Assembly (NCBI GenBank): GCA_937880125.1
Contig: CALFLU010000059.1
Span: 1 to 45,418, forward strand
DNA: 45,418 nucleotides
DNA from: an uncultured Eubacteriaceae bacterium
GTDB taxonomy: Bacteria > Bacillota > Clostridia > Eubacteriales > UBA1433
Direction of reading: 5' to 3'
Shown: in pieces, positions 32,328 to 41,100 of the stretch
How the letters are laid out: every line of letters starts with the position of its first letter
How positions within the stretch are numbered: position 1 is the stretch's first letter
Program-made: the position numbers and the translations under genes
Notes under the pieces: model-generated
Databases searched by the model: none
What the model saw: the letters and a program-made list of their open reading frames with translations, nothing else
Told to the model about the DNA's origin: nothing

Positions 32328-32931
32328 AGCCCGCCTCCGCGCGCACGGCAATGTCGTCTTTGAGTGTCGGAGCGCGTTTTAGCGCCCAGAGCATATCGCG
32401 AAACTCGTTGTAATACTGCGCAGCCTTTGCCATGTCGTCGTCTTTAAAAACGCGATAAGCCATCAGCAGCGGCAGCAGGTTGTTGGCGGCGGCACACAGC
32501 TCAAAGGCATAATCCTCCGCGGTGCTTTCGTCAATGCGCCTCAGCGCCTTTTTATACACCACGCGAAAGAGTCCCGCGGCGCTTTTCGGCAAAAACAACA
32601 CCCTGTCCAAAAGTATCTGCGCACCGTCGGCCTCCTGCCAGCTCCCGCTTGCTTTTCGCACCAGCACGGGCGCATCTTCCACAAAACCCAAAAACGTGTT
32701 TTCGCCGCCTGGGTTTGTCAGCTGCGCCAGGTCGTATTCGTTCATGCCCTCTTCGTCTGTAGCGCTTTGCGTGATGTCGTAGGTGGCCTTGTTGGGAAAC
32801 TCTTCGGCCAACACCACCAAAGCGTAATTGGCGGCTTCTATAATGGCTTGTTCATAGCCCTCATATTCCCGCGGCTCCAAAAACATCAGCCGGTGCATTG
32901 ATTCCTTTATATTTTTCCATGTAATTTTCAT
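32314..32931 (-). CDS. Head-tail adaptor-like protein
   Basis: The product is 205 residues, largely helical. It starts MKITWKNIKESMHRLMFL and has an EAANYALVVLAEEFP helix and a C-terminal helical bundle (ELCAAANNLLPLLMAYRVF). This composition and its place between the capsid module and the tail hub gene fit a portal-docking adaptor of a short-tailed phage (P22 gp4-like role). GGGG lies before ATG 32931. Confidence 0.7.
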   Translation of the reverse strand: MKITWKNIKESMHRLMFLEPREYEGYEQAIIEAANYALVVLAEEFPNKATYDITQSATDEEGMNEYDLAQLTNPGGENTFLGFVEDAPVLVRKASGSWQEADGAQILLDRVLFLPKSAAGLFRVVYKKALRRIDESTAEDYAFELCAAANNLLPLLMAYRVFKDDDMAKAAQYYNEFRDMLWALKRAPTLKDDIAVRAEAGYERL

Positions 32932-32948
32932 CGTTCTTCCCCTTGTTA

Positions 32949-32975
32949 TAAAAATAGAGGGAGGTATCCTCCCTC
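32949..32975 (-). terminator. Terminator (attenuator) downstream of the capsid module
   Basis: A perfect 8-bp G+C-rich stem (32957-32964 with 32968-32975, loop of 3) is followed by TATTTTTAT on the minus strand. It lies 10 nt after the 112-residue gene, which suggests lower expression of the tail genes than of the capsid genes. Confidence 0.7.
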
Positions 32976-32985
32976 CCGACTCAGC

Positions 32986-33324
32986 TTAGGGTGTGGCAAT
33001 GGCCGTTACTTTGATGTTGGCGCTGCCCTTGATGCGCACGGTGGCGTCGGAAAAGTTTTTATACTTGCCGCTTTCCACCACCAGGGCCACTTTGCCCCCG
33101 GCAGGCACCGAAAACACATAGTCGCTCACGGCCTGAATGCCGCTGCCCTTGGGGATGGTTACATCCTCTGCGGCCACGGCGGTGTTTTCGATCAAAAGCA
33201 CGATGTGTCTGTCTTCGGCTGCGCCGTAGTCCACCCCCGCGCCCGTGGTTATATCGCAGGCCGTCTGTGCGGGCAGCTGCGAAGATACATTAAATTGCAG
33301 TTTCAATAAATTTGCTGTTGCCAT
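32986..33324 (-). CDS. Capsid-associated (decoration-like) protein
   Basis: The product is 112 residues, all-beta (HIVLLIENTAVAAEDVTIPKG and then GGKVALVVESGKYK). It follows the major capsid gene by 16 nt with a good ribosome binding site. Ig-like head-decoration proteins with this strand pattern and position are common. Function is inferred from context. Confidence 0.7.
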   Translation of the reverse strand: MATANLLKLQFNVSSQLPAQTACDITTGAGVDYGAAEDRHIVLLIENTAVAAEDVTIPKGSGIQAVSDYVFSVPAGGKVALVVESGKYKNFSDATVRIKGSANIKVTAIATP

Positions 33325-33340
33325 ATTGTTTGTTCTCCTT

Positions 33341-34168
33341 TTATGCGTTTAGTCTTGCACGAATGCAGTAAAGCTCTTTGGGGCGCACGATTTTTGCGCC
33401 GTACACGTCCAGTCCTTTGAGTGCGTCGGCAAAAAGACCGTGGGGCTCATAGGGTACGACTTTTTCGATTTGGCTCGCAAATGCCACGGATTTTTTCGTG
33501 CCGATGAGCATATAGTCGTTGCCGCCCTCGGTATACAAATTGTTGCTCATATACACCGTGGCGTTGTTATACAGCCCCACGACGCCCTTGCGAATCAGCA
33601 CGTCGTTGGCGGTTTTCAGCTCAATGAGTTCATTTTTGAACAAGCTGTATGCCCAGGGCGAGAGCACAATCCACACATCGTCCGTAAAGCGCACGCTGTT
33701 TTGCCACAGCACCGTAAAGGCCTTGTCTATGGCGGCCTTCACCTTTTGCTGGGTGTCGAGTACTTCGCCCGCCGCCGCGTTCATATGCGCAGCGCCGCTG
33801 CCGGCCACTCTGGCAACGTAGGTGTCCCTGGCCTCAGACAGCGCGCAGGACGCCTCGTTGGTCAGCGCCTCCATCAGCCCTTCCTTGCCCTGGGCCTGGT
33901 CGATATCGCCCACCATAAAGTTGAAAAATTTTGCCTGGTCGATTTCCAAAAACACGCTGGAATCATCCACCACCTCCGGCGCGCCGATGTCTTGGCCGGT
34001 AAAGTCGCCGATGGTGGGGCGTCCCACGCCCAAAATTTTGATTTTTTCGCCCTGAGAGGCTTCTTTTTCAAACTTGTAATCACAAAGATTTGCAAGCACA
34101 CAAAGTTTTTCGTTTTCCGTCTGGATAAACTTGCTCCAGTAAGTTTGTTTAAAGTTGTTATAAGACAT
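33341..34168 (-). CDS. Major capsid protein
   Basis: The product is 275 residues. It has the layout of a P22/HK97-fold capsid protein without a large N-terminal delta domain: SYNNFKQTYWSKFIQTENEK at the start, the FEKEASQGEKIKILGVGRP block, PWAYSLFKNELIELKT, NNATVYMSNNLYTE and a final VYGAKIVRPKELYCIRAR. It follows the scaffold gene by 21 nt. AAAGGAG lies before ATG 34168. Confidence 0.85.
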   Translation of the reverse strand: MSYNNFKQTYWSKFIQTENEKLCVLANLCDYKFEKEASQGEKIKILGVGRPTIGDFTGQDIGAPEVVDDSSVFLEIDQAKFFNFMVGDIDQAQGKEGLMEALTNEASCALSEARDTYVARVAGSGAAHMNAAAGEVLDTQQKVKAAIDKAFTVLWQNSVRFTDDVWIVLSPWAYSLFKNELIELKTANDVLIRKGVVGLYNNATVYMSNNLYTEGGNDYMLIGTKKSVAFASQIEKVVPYEPHGLFADALKGLDVYGAKIVRPKELYCIRARLNA

Positions 34169-34189
34169 GTTTTCACTCCTTTTTTCGTT

Positions 34190-34939
34190 TTACCATTTGG
34201 TCATGGATTTTTTGATTTTTGCCATAATCCCCGCATTGTTATAGGCCTTTTTGGGCAGTCGGTCCACGTCGGCGGGTGAGTAATATTCCTTATCCTCCCC
34301 CGCCGCGTTGGCAACCGACCCCATGCTGGCCGGCGGCGCCTTAGCCATGCGCTCTTCTATGGCGCGCGCAGCCGCATAGGCGGCCACCACATCACCCAGT
34401 CCCGCGCGCATCAGCGAAAGGTAGACTTGTCCCAACTGGCTCACATGGCTTGCCGTAACGTCGGGAAAGACCTCCTTGATTGCCGCCAAATCGTCGGCAT
34501 ACATTTTTTCGTACGCCATTTCTTTTGCCGCAAGATAAGCGGGCTCTGCCTCCAGCGCCGCATAAAACATCTCCTCAGCGCTTACCTTTTCCGCGTGGCT
34601 TTGACGCTGCGCGTAGGCCTCACTCTCGGCGCGCAAAAACAATAGAGCCTCACGGGGACTTTCTGCCTCAACACCCAGCGCGCGCAGCTCCTCAAACAGC
34701 TCCTTATAGGGCTCGTATTCCTTGTCATATTTTTCTTTTTCCCTCTTGAGCCGTTGCGAAAACGCCCGCGTGGCGTTGCCGTCTGCCTCCTGTTTTTGCA
34801 CCTCGTCCTGAGAAAAAGCTTGCGTTGCCTCCTCTCCTGCGCCGCCTGCCTCCTGCGGCGCGATGTCAACCTCCGTATTGTCCTTTGTCTCGGGCGCAGC
34901 GACCTGCCCGTCATTTGCAGCTGCAATGTTTTGTTCCAT
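34190..34939 (-). CDS. Phage scaffolding protein
   Basis: The product is 249 residues, acidic and highly helical with an Ala/Glu/Gln-rich N-terminus (PETKDNTEVDIAPQEAGGAG) and a coiled-coil middle (FSQRLKREKEKYDKEYEPYK). The short C-terminal basic tail (MAKIKKSMTKW) is typical of capsid-binding ends of scaffolds. It lies just upstream of the capsid gene, the normal order. Confidence 0.85.
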   Translation of the reverse strand: MEQNIAAANDGQVAAPETKDNTEVDIAPQEAGGAGEEATQAFSQDEVQKQEADGNATRAFSQRLKREKEKYDKEYEPYKELFEELRALGVEAESPREALLFLRAESEAYAQRQSHAEKVSAEEMFYAALEAEPAYLAAKEMAYEKMYADDLAAIKEVFPDVTASHVSQLGQVYLSLMRAGLGDVVAAYAAARAIEERMAKAPPASMGSVANAAGEDKEYYSPADVDRLPKKAYNNAGIMAKIKKSMTKW

Positions 34940-35050
34940 GTTGTTTTCCTTTCGTTTTTCGGCGAGGTTCGGTGTCCTCCGTTTATCAGCCGTCCTTATT
35001 CAAAAAAAGGCCTGTTTAACGTCTGTTTGCCCAAAGACGATTTTTGGCAT

Positions 35051-35072
35051 AAAAAAACACCCTTTCGGGTGT
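35051..35072 (-). terminator. Terminator after the hydrolase moron
   Basis: A 6-bp stem (35057-35062 with 35067-35072, loop of 4) is followed by a run of T on the minus strand. It separates the hydrolase from the scaffold gene. The remaining gap to 34939 holds no other feature I recognise. Confidence 0.8.
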
Positions 35073-35185
35073 CGATTGTCTATACAGTTCAATAAAATCA
35101 TCAAAAGCGCTGTTTCTGCGTTTAAAATCTTATTCTTTTGCGCCGATGCCTTTCGGGTGCGTTTTTCTTGTTGTGCTTATTTGTC

Positions 35186-35967
35186 CTACTCTTTCTCTAT
35201 CTCACCCATCGCCCTGGCAATGGCATTTGCCGTAACCAAAGGATCTTCCCATGCCATGCCGTGGCCCACGCCTTGCGCGTAGTGGACAGAGATGCCCTTT
35301 TTACGCATTTCGTCGATCTTAAAGTCTTGCTCGCTCTTTGAGCCGATAATGACCTGTATCGGGCAGGTGAGTTCATACATCACCTCGCGCCACGGGGGAT
35401 TACCCCCGCCCACAATGGCCGCCGCGGCGCTGTGCAGCGTGCGCGCATCCCACCGCTGCAAGCTGCCCGCCCAGCCGCCGTCCTGCGCGCGTCTTGCCGC
35501 GCCGACAAGCGCGTCAAACCCGCGGCGCACAAAATCCTCCTCGCTGAAAGAAGCGATAAAACGGCTCGCGCTGCCCTTCTCGGCAACATCCACATGCGGT
35601 TCAGTAAGTATCAACCCCCGCAGCCGATGCTGCACCTCTCGCGCCAGCAACACGGCAATCGCCCCGCCCATGCTGTGACCAAACAGGTAATAGGGCGGCA
35701 AATCCAGCGAAGCGAGAAAGCCTTTCAAATACGCCGCATGTCCCGCAGGCGTGTAGTCAAACCCCGTCGCATCATCGCTGTATCCCGCGCCGATTAAGTC
35801 CACCAACAACCGCCTGTGTCCCGATAGGGCGCCCTTTGCCGCCACCTGAATATAATCGTAAGTCGAGGCGCAGCCCAACCCGTGCAAAAACACAATGGGC
35901 GCCCCTCGCCCTCCAAGTCCGCATATCGCAGCACAGCCCCCAGCTCTTCTATCTTATACTCGCTCAT
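35186..35967 (-). pseudogene. Alpha/beta hydrolase moron with a one-base frameshift
   Basis: ATG 35967 (GAGGAG upstream) opens MSEYKIEELGAVLRYADLEG, then the frame changes near 35895. The alpha/beta hydrolase body follows in the adjacent frame (VFLHGLGCASTYDYIQVAA), with the nucleophile elbow FGHSMGGAIAVLLA and a catalytic-His block GVGHGMAWED. The span is 782 nt, one base short of 261 codons, so a single base loss explains it. A translation start at GTG 35893 could still make a 235-residue product, but it would lack the first strand. It sits between scaffold and lipoprotein genes with its own promoter and terminator. The substrate is unknown. Confidence 0.8.
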
Positions 35968-36021
35968 CGCTCTCTCCTCTTTTGCTACCGCGGCTTTGTG
36001 CGCCGCTAAAATCTTTGCTTC

Positions 36022-36030
36022 AGTATAGCA
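36022..36030 (-). promoter_or_regulatory. Extended -10 promoter of the hydrolase moron
   Basis: The minus strand reads TGCTATACT (TATACT at 36027-36022), 55 nt before ATG 35967. No consensus -35 is visible. Confidence 0.45.
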
Positions 36031-36162
36031 CACTCCTCTTTTGCACGGCACAAAATTCTTTTTTGCAAAATTCTGTTGACTTATTTAAATTATTGTTATA
36101 AAATAATTATATAAGAAACTTTCGCGGTTTCTTTTTTTATTCCCGACCGATTTTGCGCAAAC

Positions 36163-36189
36163 AAAAAAGACGTGTTTCACGTCTTTTTT
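36163..36189 (-). terminator. Terminator after the lipoprotein gene
   Basis: A perfect 12-bp stem (36163-36174 with 36178-36189, loop of 3) is A-rich on the 5' side and T-rich on the 3' side, so it works on either strand. Confidence 0.88.
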
Positions 36190-36213
36190 CTGTTCGGATA
36201 TATTTTTTTGCCC

Positions 36214-36669
36214 TTAATGTTCCTCAACCAGCTCAAACACCGCGCCGTCACGCAGCGCCACGCCGCTGTCCAGCACCGCCTCCGAAGATTGCGCCTTGTC
36301 ATAAATCAAATTGTCACCATCGGTCTTAAACACAAAGGTGTACTTCTCGTCTTCCGTCGTCATGCGCACCAAGCCGTCTTTGGTCTCATAGGTGCCGATG
36401 TTCATATAATCGCTGAGATAAGACACCGTAAACAAAAACCGATTGTCGCTGCTCAGCAAAATCTCGGGTACGCCGATCTCGCCGCCCTCCGCCGCAGGCG
36501 CATCCTGCGCGTCTTGCCCCGCTGCCATGTACGCTTCCATGTCCGTAAGCATATACACCTTCGTCTTTCCTTCCGCCTCTTTCTTGCCGTCCGCAGCGCA
36601 GCCCGCAAACATCGCGCCTGCAATCAGGCACAAAATCAACAATATCATAACGCTACTTTTCGTTTTCAT
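36214..36669 (-). CDS. Predicted lipoprotein moron
   Basis: The product is 151 residues. A signal peptide (MKTKSSVMILLILCLIAGAM) is followed by a lipobox ending in FAGC (Cys24). A charged linker (ADGKKEAEGKTKV) follows, then a mixed domain ending DGAVFELVEEH. It has its own promoter and terminator inside the phage late region, the mark of a lysogenic-conversion gene. A role in surface exclusion or host surface change is possible but not shown. GGAGG lies before ATG 36669. Confidence 0.82.
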   Translation of the reverse strand: MKTKSSVMILLILCLIAGAMFAGCAADGKKEAEGKTKVYMLTDMEAYMAAGQDAQDAPAAEGGEIGVPEILLSSDNRFLFTVSYLSDYMNIGTYETKDGLVRMTTEDEKYTFVFKTDGDNLIYDKAQSSEAVLDSGVALRDGAVFELVEEH

Positions 36670-36701
36670 CGCATTGCCTCCGCTCCATGATTATTTTCGC
36701 T

Positions 36702-36710
36702 ATTATACCA
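36702..36710 (-). promoter_or_regulatory. Extended -10 promoter of the lipoprotein gene
   Basis: The minus strand reads TGGTATAAT (TATAAT 36707-36702), 33 nt before ATG 36669. No strong -35 is seen. Confidence 0.55.
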
Positions 36711-36977
36711 CATACATGCCCTTCAAAAGTAAGAATATACATTTTTTTACATTCTTTTTACGCTTTCGCTCCACTGCCCCCTCACGCGGCCACCCTCGCT
36801 TTCATCCGTTAAACCCTTCCTGTCAGTTTATACTATACCCCATTTCAAACGGACAAAACGCCCGTCTTTTTCTTTTTTTCTCCACGCCTCCGCCTCTGCC
36901 GTCAACTTCATTGCACCCGCACACGCCACAGCGCCATTTGTATCTACCCATAAGTGCCCATCTTAATTTCCTACAAT

Positions 36978-37005
36978 AAAAAAAGCACCCGTTAGGGTGC
37001 TTTTA
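36978..37005 (-). terminator. Terminator after imm-2
   Basis: The stem AAAAGCACCC/GGGTGCTTTT with a 4-nt loop is followed by T residues on the minus strand, 21 nt after the imm-2 stop. A close copy lies at the right edge of the window (45356-45384). Confidence 0.85.
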
Positions 37006-37040
37006 TGTTGTATTCAGATATCAGATTACCTTCTAACCTC
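37006..37040. repeat. 35-nt exact repeat, copy 1 (see 45384-45418)
   Basis: These 35 bases match the last 35 bases of the window exactly. They cover the last four codons and stop of imm-2 and 20 nt downstream. Similarity continues with a few differences through the terminator to about 36972. Confidence 0.95.
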
Positions 37041-37358
37041 TTGGTCAATAATTTCCTTCGTGTATACATCAAATGTCGTTTCTACTCCACTCGCGGATCT
37101 CACCCATACATGCCTGTCATTTTCTTTGTACAAATCTACATAAGGATCAGGACTCCCAAGCTTTATAACATCCTCTATACGCCACAGTATGCTGCCATCG
37201 GCATTAACAGCAATGATATTATGAATTGGGAAAATATTTTTATCCATGATAAACACGATATATACACCATTGAATTCTAACACTTTACAAATTTCATTGG
37301 GAAACTCAATCTCTTTATCATTCAATTTCAATATTTTGCCAGCTTTTTTATATTTCAT
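37026..37358 (-). CDS. Immunity-like protein imm-2 (paralogue of imm-1)
   Basis: The product is 110 residues from ATG 37358, 6 nt after AGGAGG. It aligns end to end with the product of 37779-38108: ILKLNDKEIEF against TLKLDGKEIKF, ILWRIEDV against ILWHIEDI, a shared KENDR block, and DVYTKEII near the C-terminus. It is beta-rich, soluble, and lacks catalytic motifs. It follows directly after an orphan toxin-like module, the position of an immunity gene. No named family is recognised. Confidence 0.8.
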   Translation of the reverse strand: MKYKKAGKILKLNDKEIEFPNEICKVLEFNGVYIVFIMDKNIFPIHNIIAVNADGSILWRIEDVIKLGSPDPYVDLYKENDRHVWVRSASGVETTFDVYTKEIIDQEVRR

Positions 37359-37381
37359 TTTGCCCTCCTTTTGTATTCTCA

Positions 37382-37759
37382 TTAATTTAGGTTTCGTTTT
37401 TTGCCAAATATATCCAAATCTAAGACTTCATCCGTTATTGCAAACTGTAATCCCCCCCCCTTTCCCCATTTAAGTTCGTTAGCAATACTTGCTTGTAAAA
37501 CAAAGTCAGACGAAGGTTTCACATCACAGATATGTGTAGGCATAAATGACAGAGCAAATTTATCTTTGATTTGTTCGGGCGTCAGTCCTTCAATATCACT
37601 TTTCAGCATGATCCATCTGCCGATTTTATTAAGCTTGCCTTTTTTATCGCGTCCAAACACTCTTACATATTCTTTATCCCCGGCTTTTACATTTTTCACT
37701 TCATAGTCCGGATGACAAGGTGGTCGATGATAACCTTTAGGTCGCCACCCCTCTGCGAA
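37382..37759 (-). pseudogene. Orphan toxin C-terminal module, copy 2
   Basis: An open frame of about 125 codons begins right after an in-frame TGA (37760-37762) and lacks an ATG with a ribosome binding site. It matches the last 110 or so residues of the 1287-residue protein: EYVRVF, GRWIMLKSDIEGLTPEQI, a PTHICDV block, and KGGGLQF near the end. The best start codon is GTG 37699, without a ribosome binding site. It is thus a displaced toxin end without its carrier, the form of orphan modules in contact-dependent and Rhs systems. Recombination with 38133-41996 would swap it in. It is followed by imm-2. Confidence 0.8.
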
Positions 37760-37778
37760 TCATTATTCTTCGTATCGC

Positions 37779-38108
37779 TTATTTTGTCATTTCATGTCTG
37801 ATAATTTCTTTCGTATACACATCAATAATCATTTCAAATCCACTAAACGATATCACGCCGATTTGCCTGTCATTTTCTTTCCATAAACCAACATAAATAT
37901 TAAGCCGAGGAAATTTTTTAATATCTTCAATATGCCATAAAATAACGCCATCCCTATCAATAGCTATTACATTATTGTGCGGCAATTTGTTTTCCGTTAA
38001 TAAAAGCACATACATATCCTCAAATTCAACCAGTTTTTCAATTGAATATTTAAACTTAATTTCCTTTCCGTCTAATTTTAGCGTTTTTTCAATTATTTCA
38101 TATTTCAT
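37779..38108 (-). CDS. Immunity-like protein imm-1
   Basis: The product is 109 residues from ATG 38108, preceded by AGGAGG, 24 nt after the 1287-residue gene. It is beta-rich with LKLDGKEIKFKYSIEKLVEF, ILWHIEDI, WKENDRQIG and DVYTKEIIRHE. Like imm-2, it has no secretion signal or catalytic motif. Its position right after the toxin-like domain and its paralogy with the gene after the orphan toxin module support an immunity role. Base composition is much more A+T-rich than that of the phage structural genes. Confidence 0.8.
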   Translation of the reverse strand: MKYEIIEKTLKLDGKEIKFKYSIEKLVEFEDMYVLLLTENKLPHNNVIAIDRDGVILWHIEDIKKFPRLNIYVGLWKENDRQIGVISFSGFEMIIDVYTKEIIRHEMTK

Positions 38109-38132
38109 TTTTGCCTCCTAACTACTTAATAA

Positions 38133-41100
38133 TTACTCTATTTTTCGTTTATTTTTAAATACCTCTTTTGGTAAATCCTTTCCAAAAGTATCAAATTGCA
38201 ATCCTCCTCCCACTCTTCCCCATTCACTAACTGGACCAGCAATTCCCATTTGCAATATAAAATCTGACGGCAAAATCACGTCACACATATGTGTAGGTAC
38301 TTTTGGCAAAGAATATTTATCGGCTATTTCTTCAGCTGTTAACCCTTCAATGTCTTTTAATCGCATTATCCAACCGCCCAACATATTGGAAGTGTTGTCT
38401 GGGTGATAATGAAATACTCTCACATATTTTTCATTACCTGCCTCTACCAATTTCACAATATAATTTATATCATAAGGCGGTTGTGTAACTCCTTCATTTT
38501 TAAACTCAGCATTTACAACAACAGGGTTTCTTTCTGCGATAACTATATATGATTCTACACCAAAACCTTCCAGCCCCATCAGTTTACTGCTTTTATTATA
38601 CGCATCGCTTTCATGGTTTTCAACGTTTTCATCGGTTTGGTTTTCGCTTTCAACGTCCCCTCCATCAACGTCAGGCTCCACACCGTAATTAGGTTGTATT
38701 TCGCCTACATCAATATCATGGATATTGCCATCCACCCCATCAAAGCTCTTGCCTTTATCATATTGAATCGCAGGTTTCATGTTCCCAACCCCGCCCCCTC
38801 GCTTCACCTCATACAACGCCTTGGTCAGATTGTTCTTTGCGTCCAATATCGCCTTGCCCGCCTTGTCTTGCCCTATCTTCTTTATAGCCGTGTTCAGACT
38901 GCTGAGCAATACCGTTGCGGTATTGGGGTTTTCATAAGCCAAGTTCATGGACTGCACAGGGTTCAGTGCAATCTCCGATACAAATTTGGATGTCAATTCA
39001 TCCTGTCTTTGTTCATCAGACAACTCGCTGTAGCTTTCCTGTGTGATGTCCTGAATAGATTGCTGCTTTTCCTGCGGCAAGCTTTCAAACCATGTTACGG
39101 CAGCTTGCTTCATTCCTTCATAACCCTTTGTGTCCTTGGTAGTATGCACCACTTCATGGATAACCGTCTCCAATTGCGACTTCTCGCTGTTGGTGTTCAG
39201 CGTCAGGGTATTGTTTTGACCCTCCAACATGCCGTGAATATCCCCGTCCATAGCCTTTTGTTCTATCTGCATGCCTGTCTTGTCGGCCAGTGCCTTCATG
39301 CCGCGTTGTTCCATCTCCGCGACCAACTTTTGCGCAGGGCTTTGTGAGGGATTGTATTTTTGTATCCTTTGCCTGTTTTCACCCAACGATTGCCAAAACT
39401 CGGGGGTCTTCAGCAGGTTTGACAAATAGTCATACTTTCCCTTTGTGTCCAATGCTGCCAAGTCCGCCTCTATTTCGCCGTAGGTCTTTACCCCCATCTT
39501 CACCATGGATATACGCCGTGCTTGTTCAGCCATAAATTCGATTTCTTTTTCATCCAGCTGTTCGGCAAATTTATTTACCAGCTCCACTTCTTGATCTGTT
39601 ACCATCTCTCCGATGGCAATTTTGTTACTCACCGCATAATACACTCTGTTCAGCAAGTCCGACGACAGAAACGTGCCGTCGGACAGCCGCACGTTTCGCT
39701 TCACGGTTTGTATATCTCCCATCAACCCTTTTACATTTCTGGCACCACCCATGAGCAGCGAAGTCAACACCGTCACGGCAAAGTTCTCCCTGCTGCCTTC
39801 GGGTATGAGTTTAATCTCTTTGTTTGTGCCATAGGCAATGTTTTCATACAGCGGCTGCAACACCAGCTGCATATGTTCTTCAAAGACCTCACCGCTCAGC
39901 ATCGACAGCACATTCATACCTCGCTGCATATACGGGTGTTTTGACAGCGAAGTAATCACCTTGTTCACCATCGGCGGTGTGCGCATAACCCCTGCCGCCA
40001 TCCCCGTTACCCTGCCTATGCCATATTGCATCAAGGTCTCGGAAGCCGCTGACAGCGTTGCATAAGCCCTTGCCTCACTGGGCTTTTTCCAATCCGCCAT
40101 CGCCTCCTCATAGGCATTGCCCCACGTGCCGCCAAACATCGTACTGAAAGAGGCCACCTGTGACATCTTCGCCGTAGGCATCCATTTGCCCATCAACACC
40201 ATCGGCGTCATGTTTCCCACAGCATACAGTGACGCTTTAGCAAATCTTGACAGCCCCTTCGAAGACTCAATATCATCCATGGCGCGCACCTGCTCCGCCG
40301 AGATAATCTTTGTAGGCGCTACCTTATTGCCGAAAAACTGTTCCACCGAAGCCACAATGCCTTGCAACGAATTTTCCACACCGCCAATATAGGCATCTGC
40401 TGCCGCACCGCCGCGATTTTTCATATTTCCCGTTTCATTGCGAATAAATTCATACCGCTGCCTGCCCACATACTCCAAATAGTCTTGATAATCCTTTGCC
40501 TCTCGCATTTTTACAGGGTCGTCGGTAAAAGAGAGCATATAACTCAAACGGTCTTTTTCCGCTTGGGTCAGATACTTGCTGCCCTCCGTCAAATAATTGG
40601 GGTCTATCCATCCCCAACCCTCCGCCTTCACCACATTTTCCTGCATCCCGCCACCGTTCAAAAACGGATTGCTGCTTTGCCCCGCCTGCACGCGCGCCAA
40701 ATAATCTTTATCCTGTCGCAAATCTTCGTTATAAGCGAAAAGCATTGAATTTTGATATACATCGTACAATGCTTCGCTGCGCCAGTCTTTGCCTAGAAAC
40801 GAAAGTGGCGCAATCTCTTCAATCTGTTGCTGACGTTGACTCATTTCATATTCCGATGTCATCGCAAGTTCCGAATCACGCATACCTTTTGCCCGCAAAT
40901 CATTGATAATTTGCGTTTGCAGTCGAGCATTTTCTTTTTCTTTGCGAATATTCTCAAAAAATGTCTCCTTCGCCTTGTCAAAACTTGCTTCCGTTTCCGC
41001 ATTATTGCGTTTGCGCTCTTCGCTCATGGGCAAATACATCTCATAAATCTGTCTTTCTTTTGCCGTCTGCTGTCTTTCTTCTTCTTTTGATTGCTGCGAT

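Larger units (their letters stand above)
36670..37025. other. Gap between imm-2 and the lipoprotein gene
   Basis: It holds the terminator of imm-2 (36980-37004), the lipoprotein promoter (36702-36710) and about 260 nt that are rich in purines on the minus strand. A 27-codon minus-strand frame (MKLTAEAEAWRKKEKDGRFV at the start) ends near 36827 and has no clear ribosome binding site. No other feature is seen. Confidence 0.45.

Noticed and set aside
31182..32363. A 393-codon plus-strand open frame opposite the tail hub gene
   Set aside because: It is antisense to a well supported phage gene, without start signals or protein-like composition.
36711..36975. Toxin-immunity gene remnant after imm-2
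   Set aside because: The open frames are very short and show no motif shared with the toxin end or the immunity proteins.
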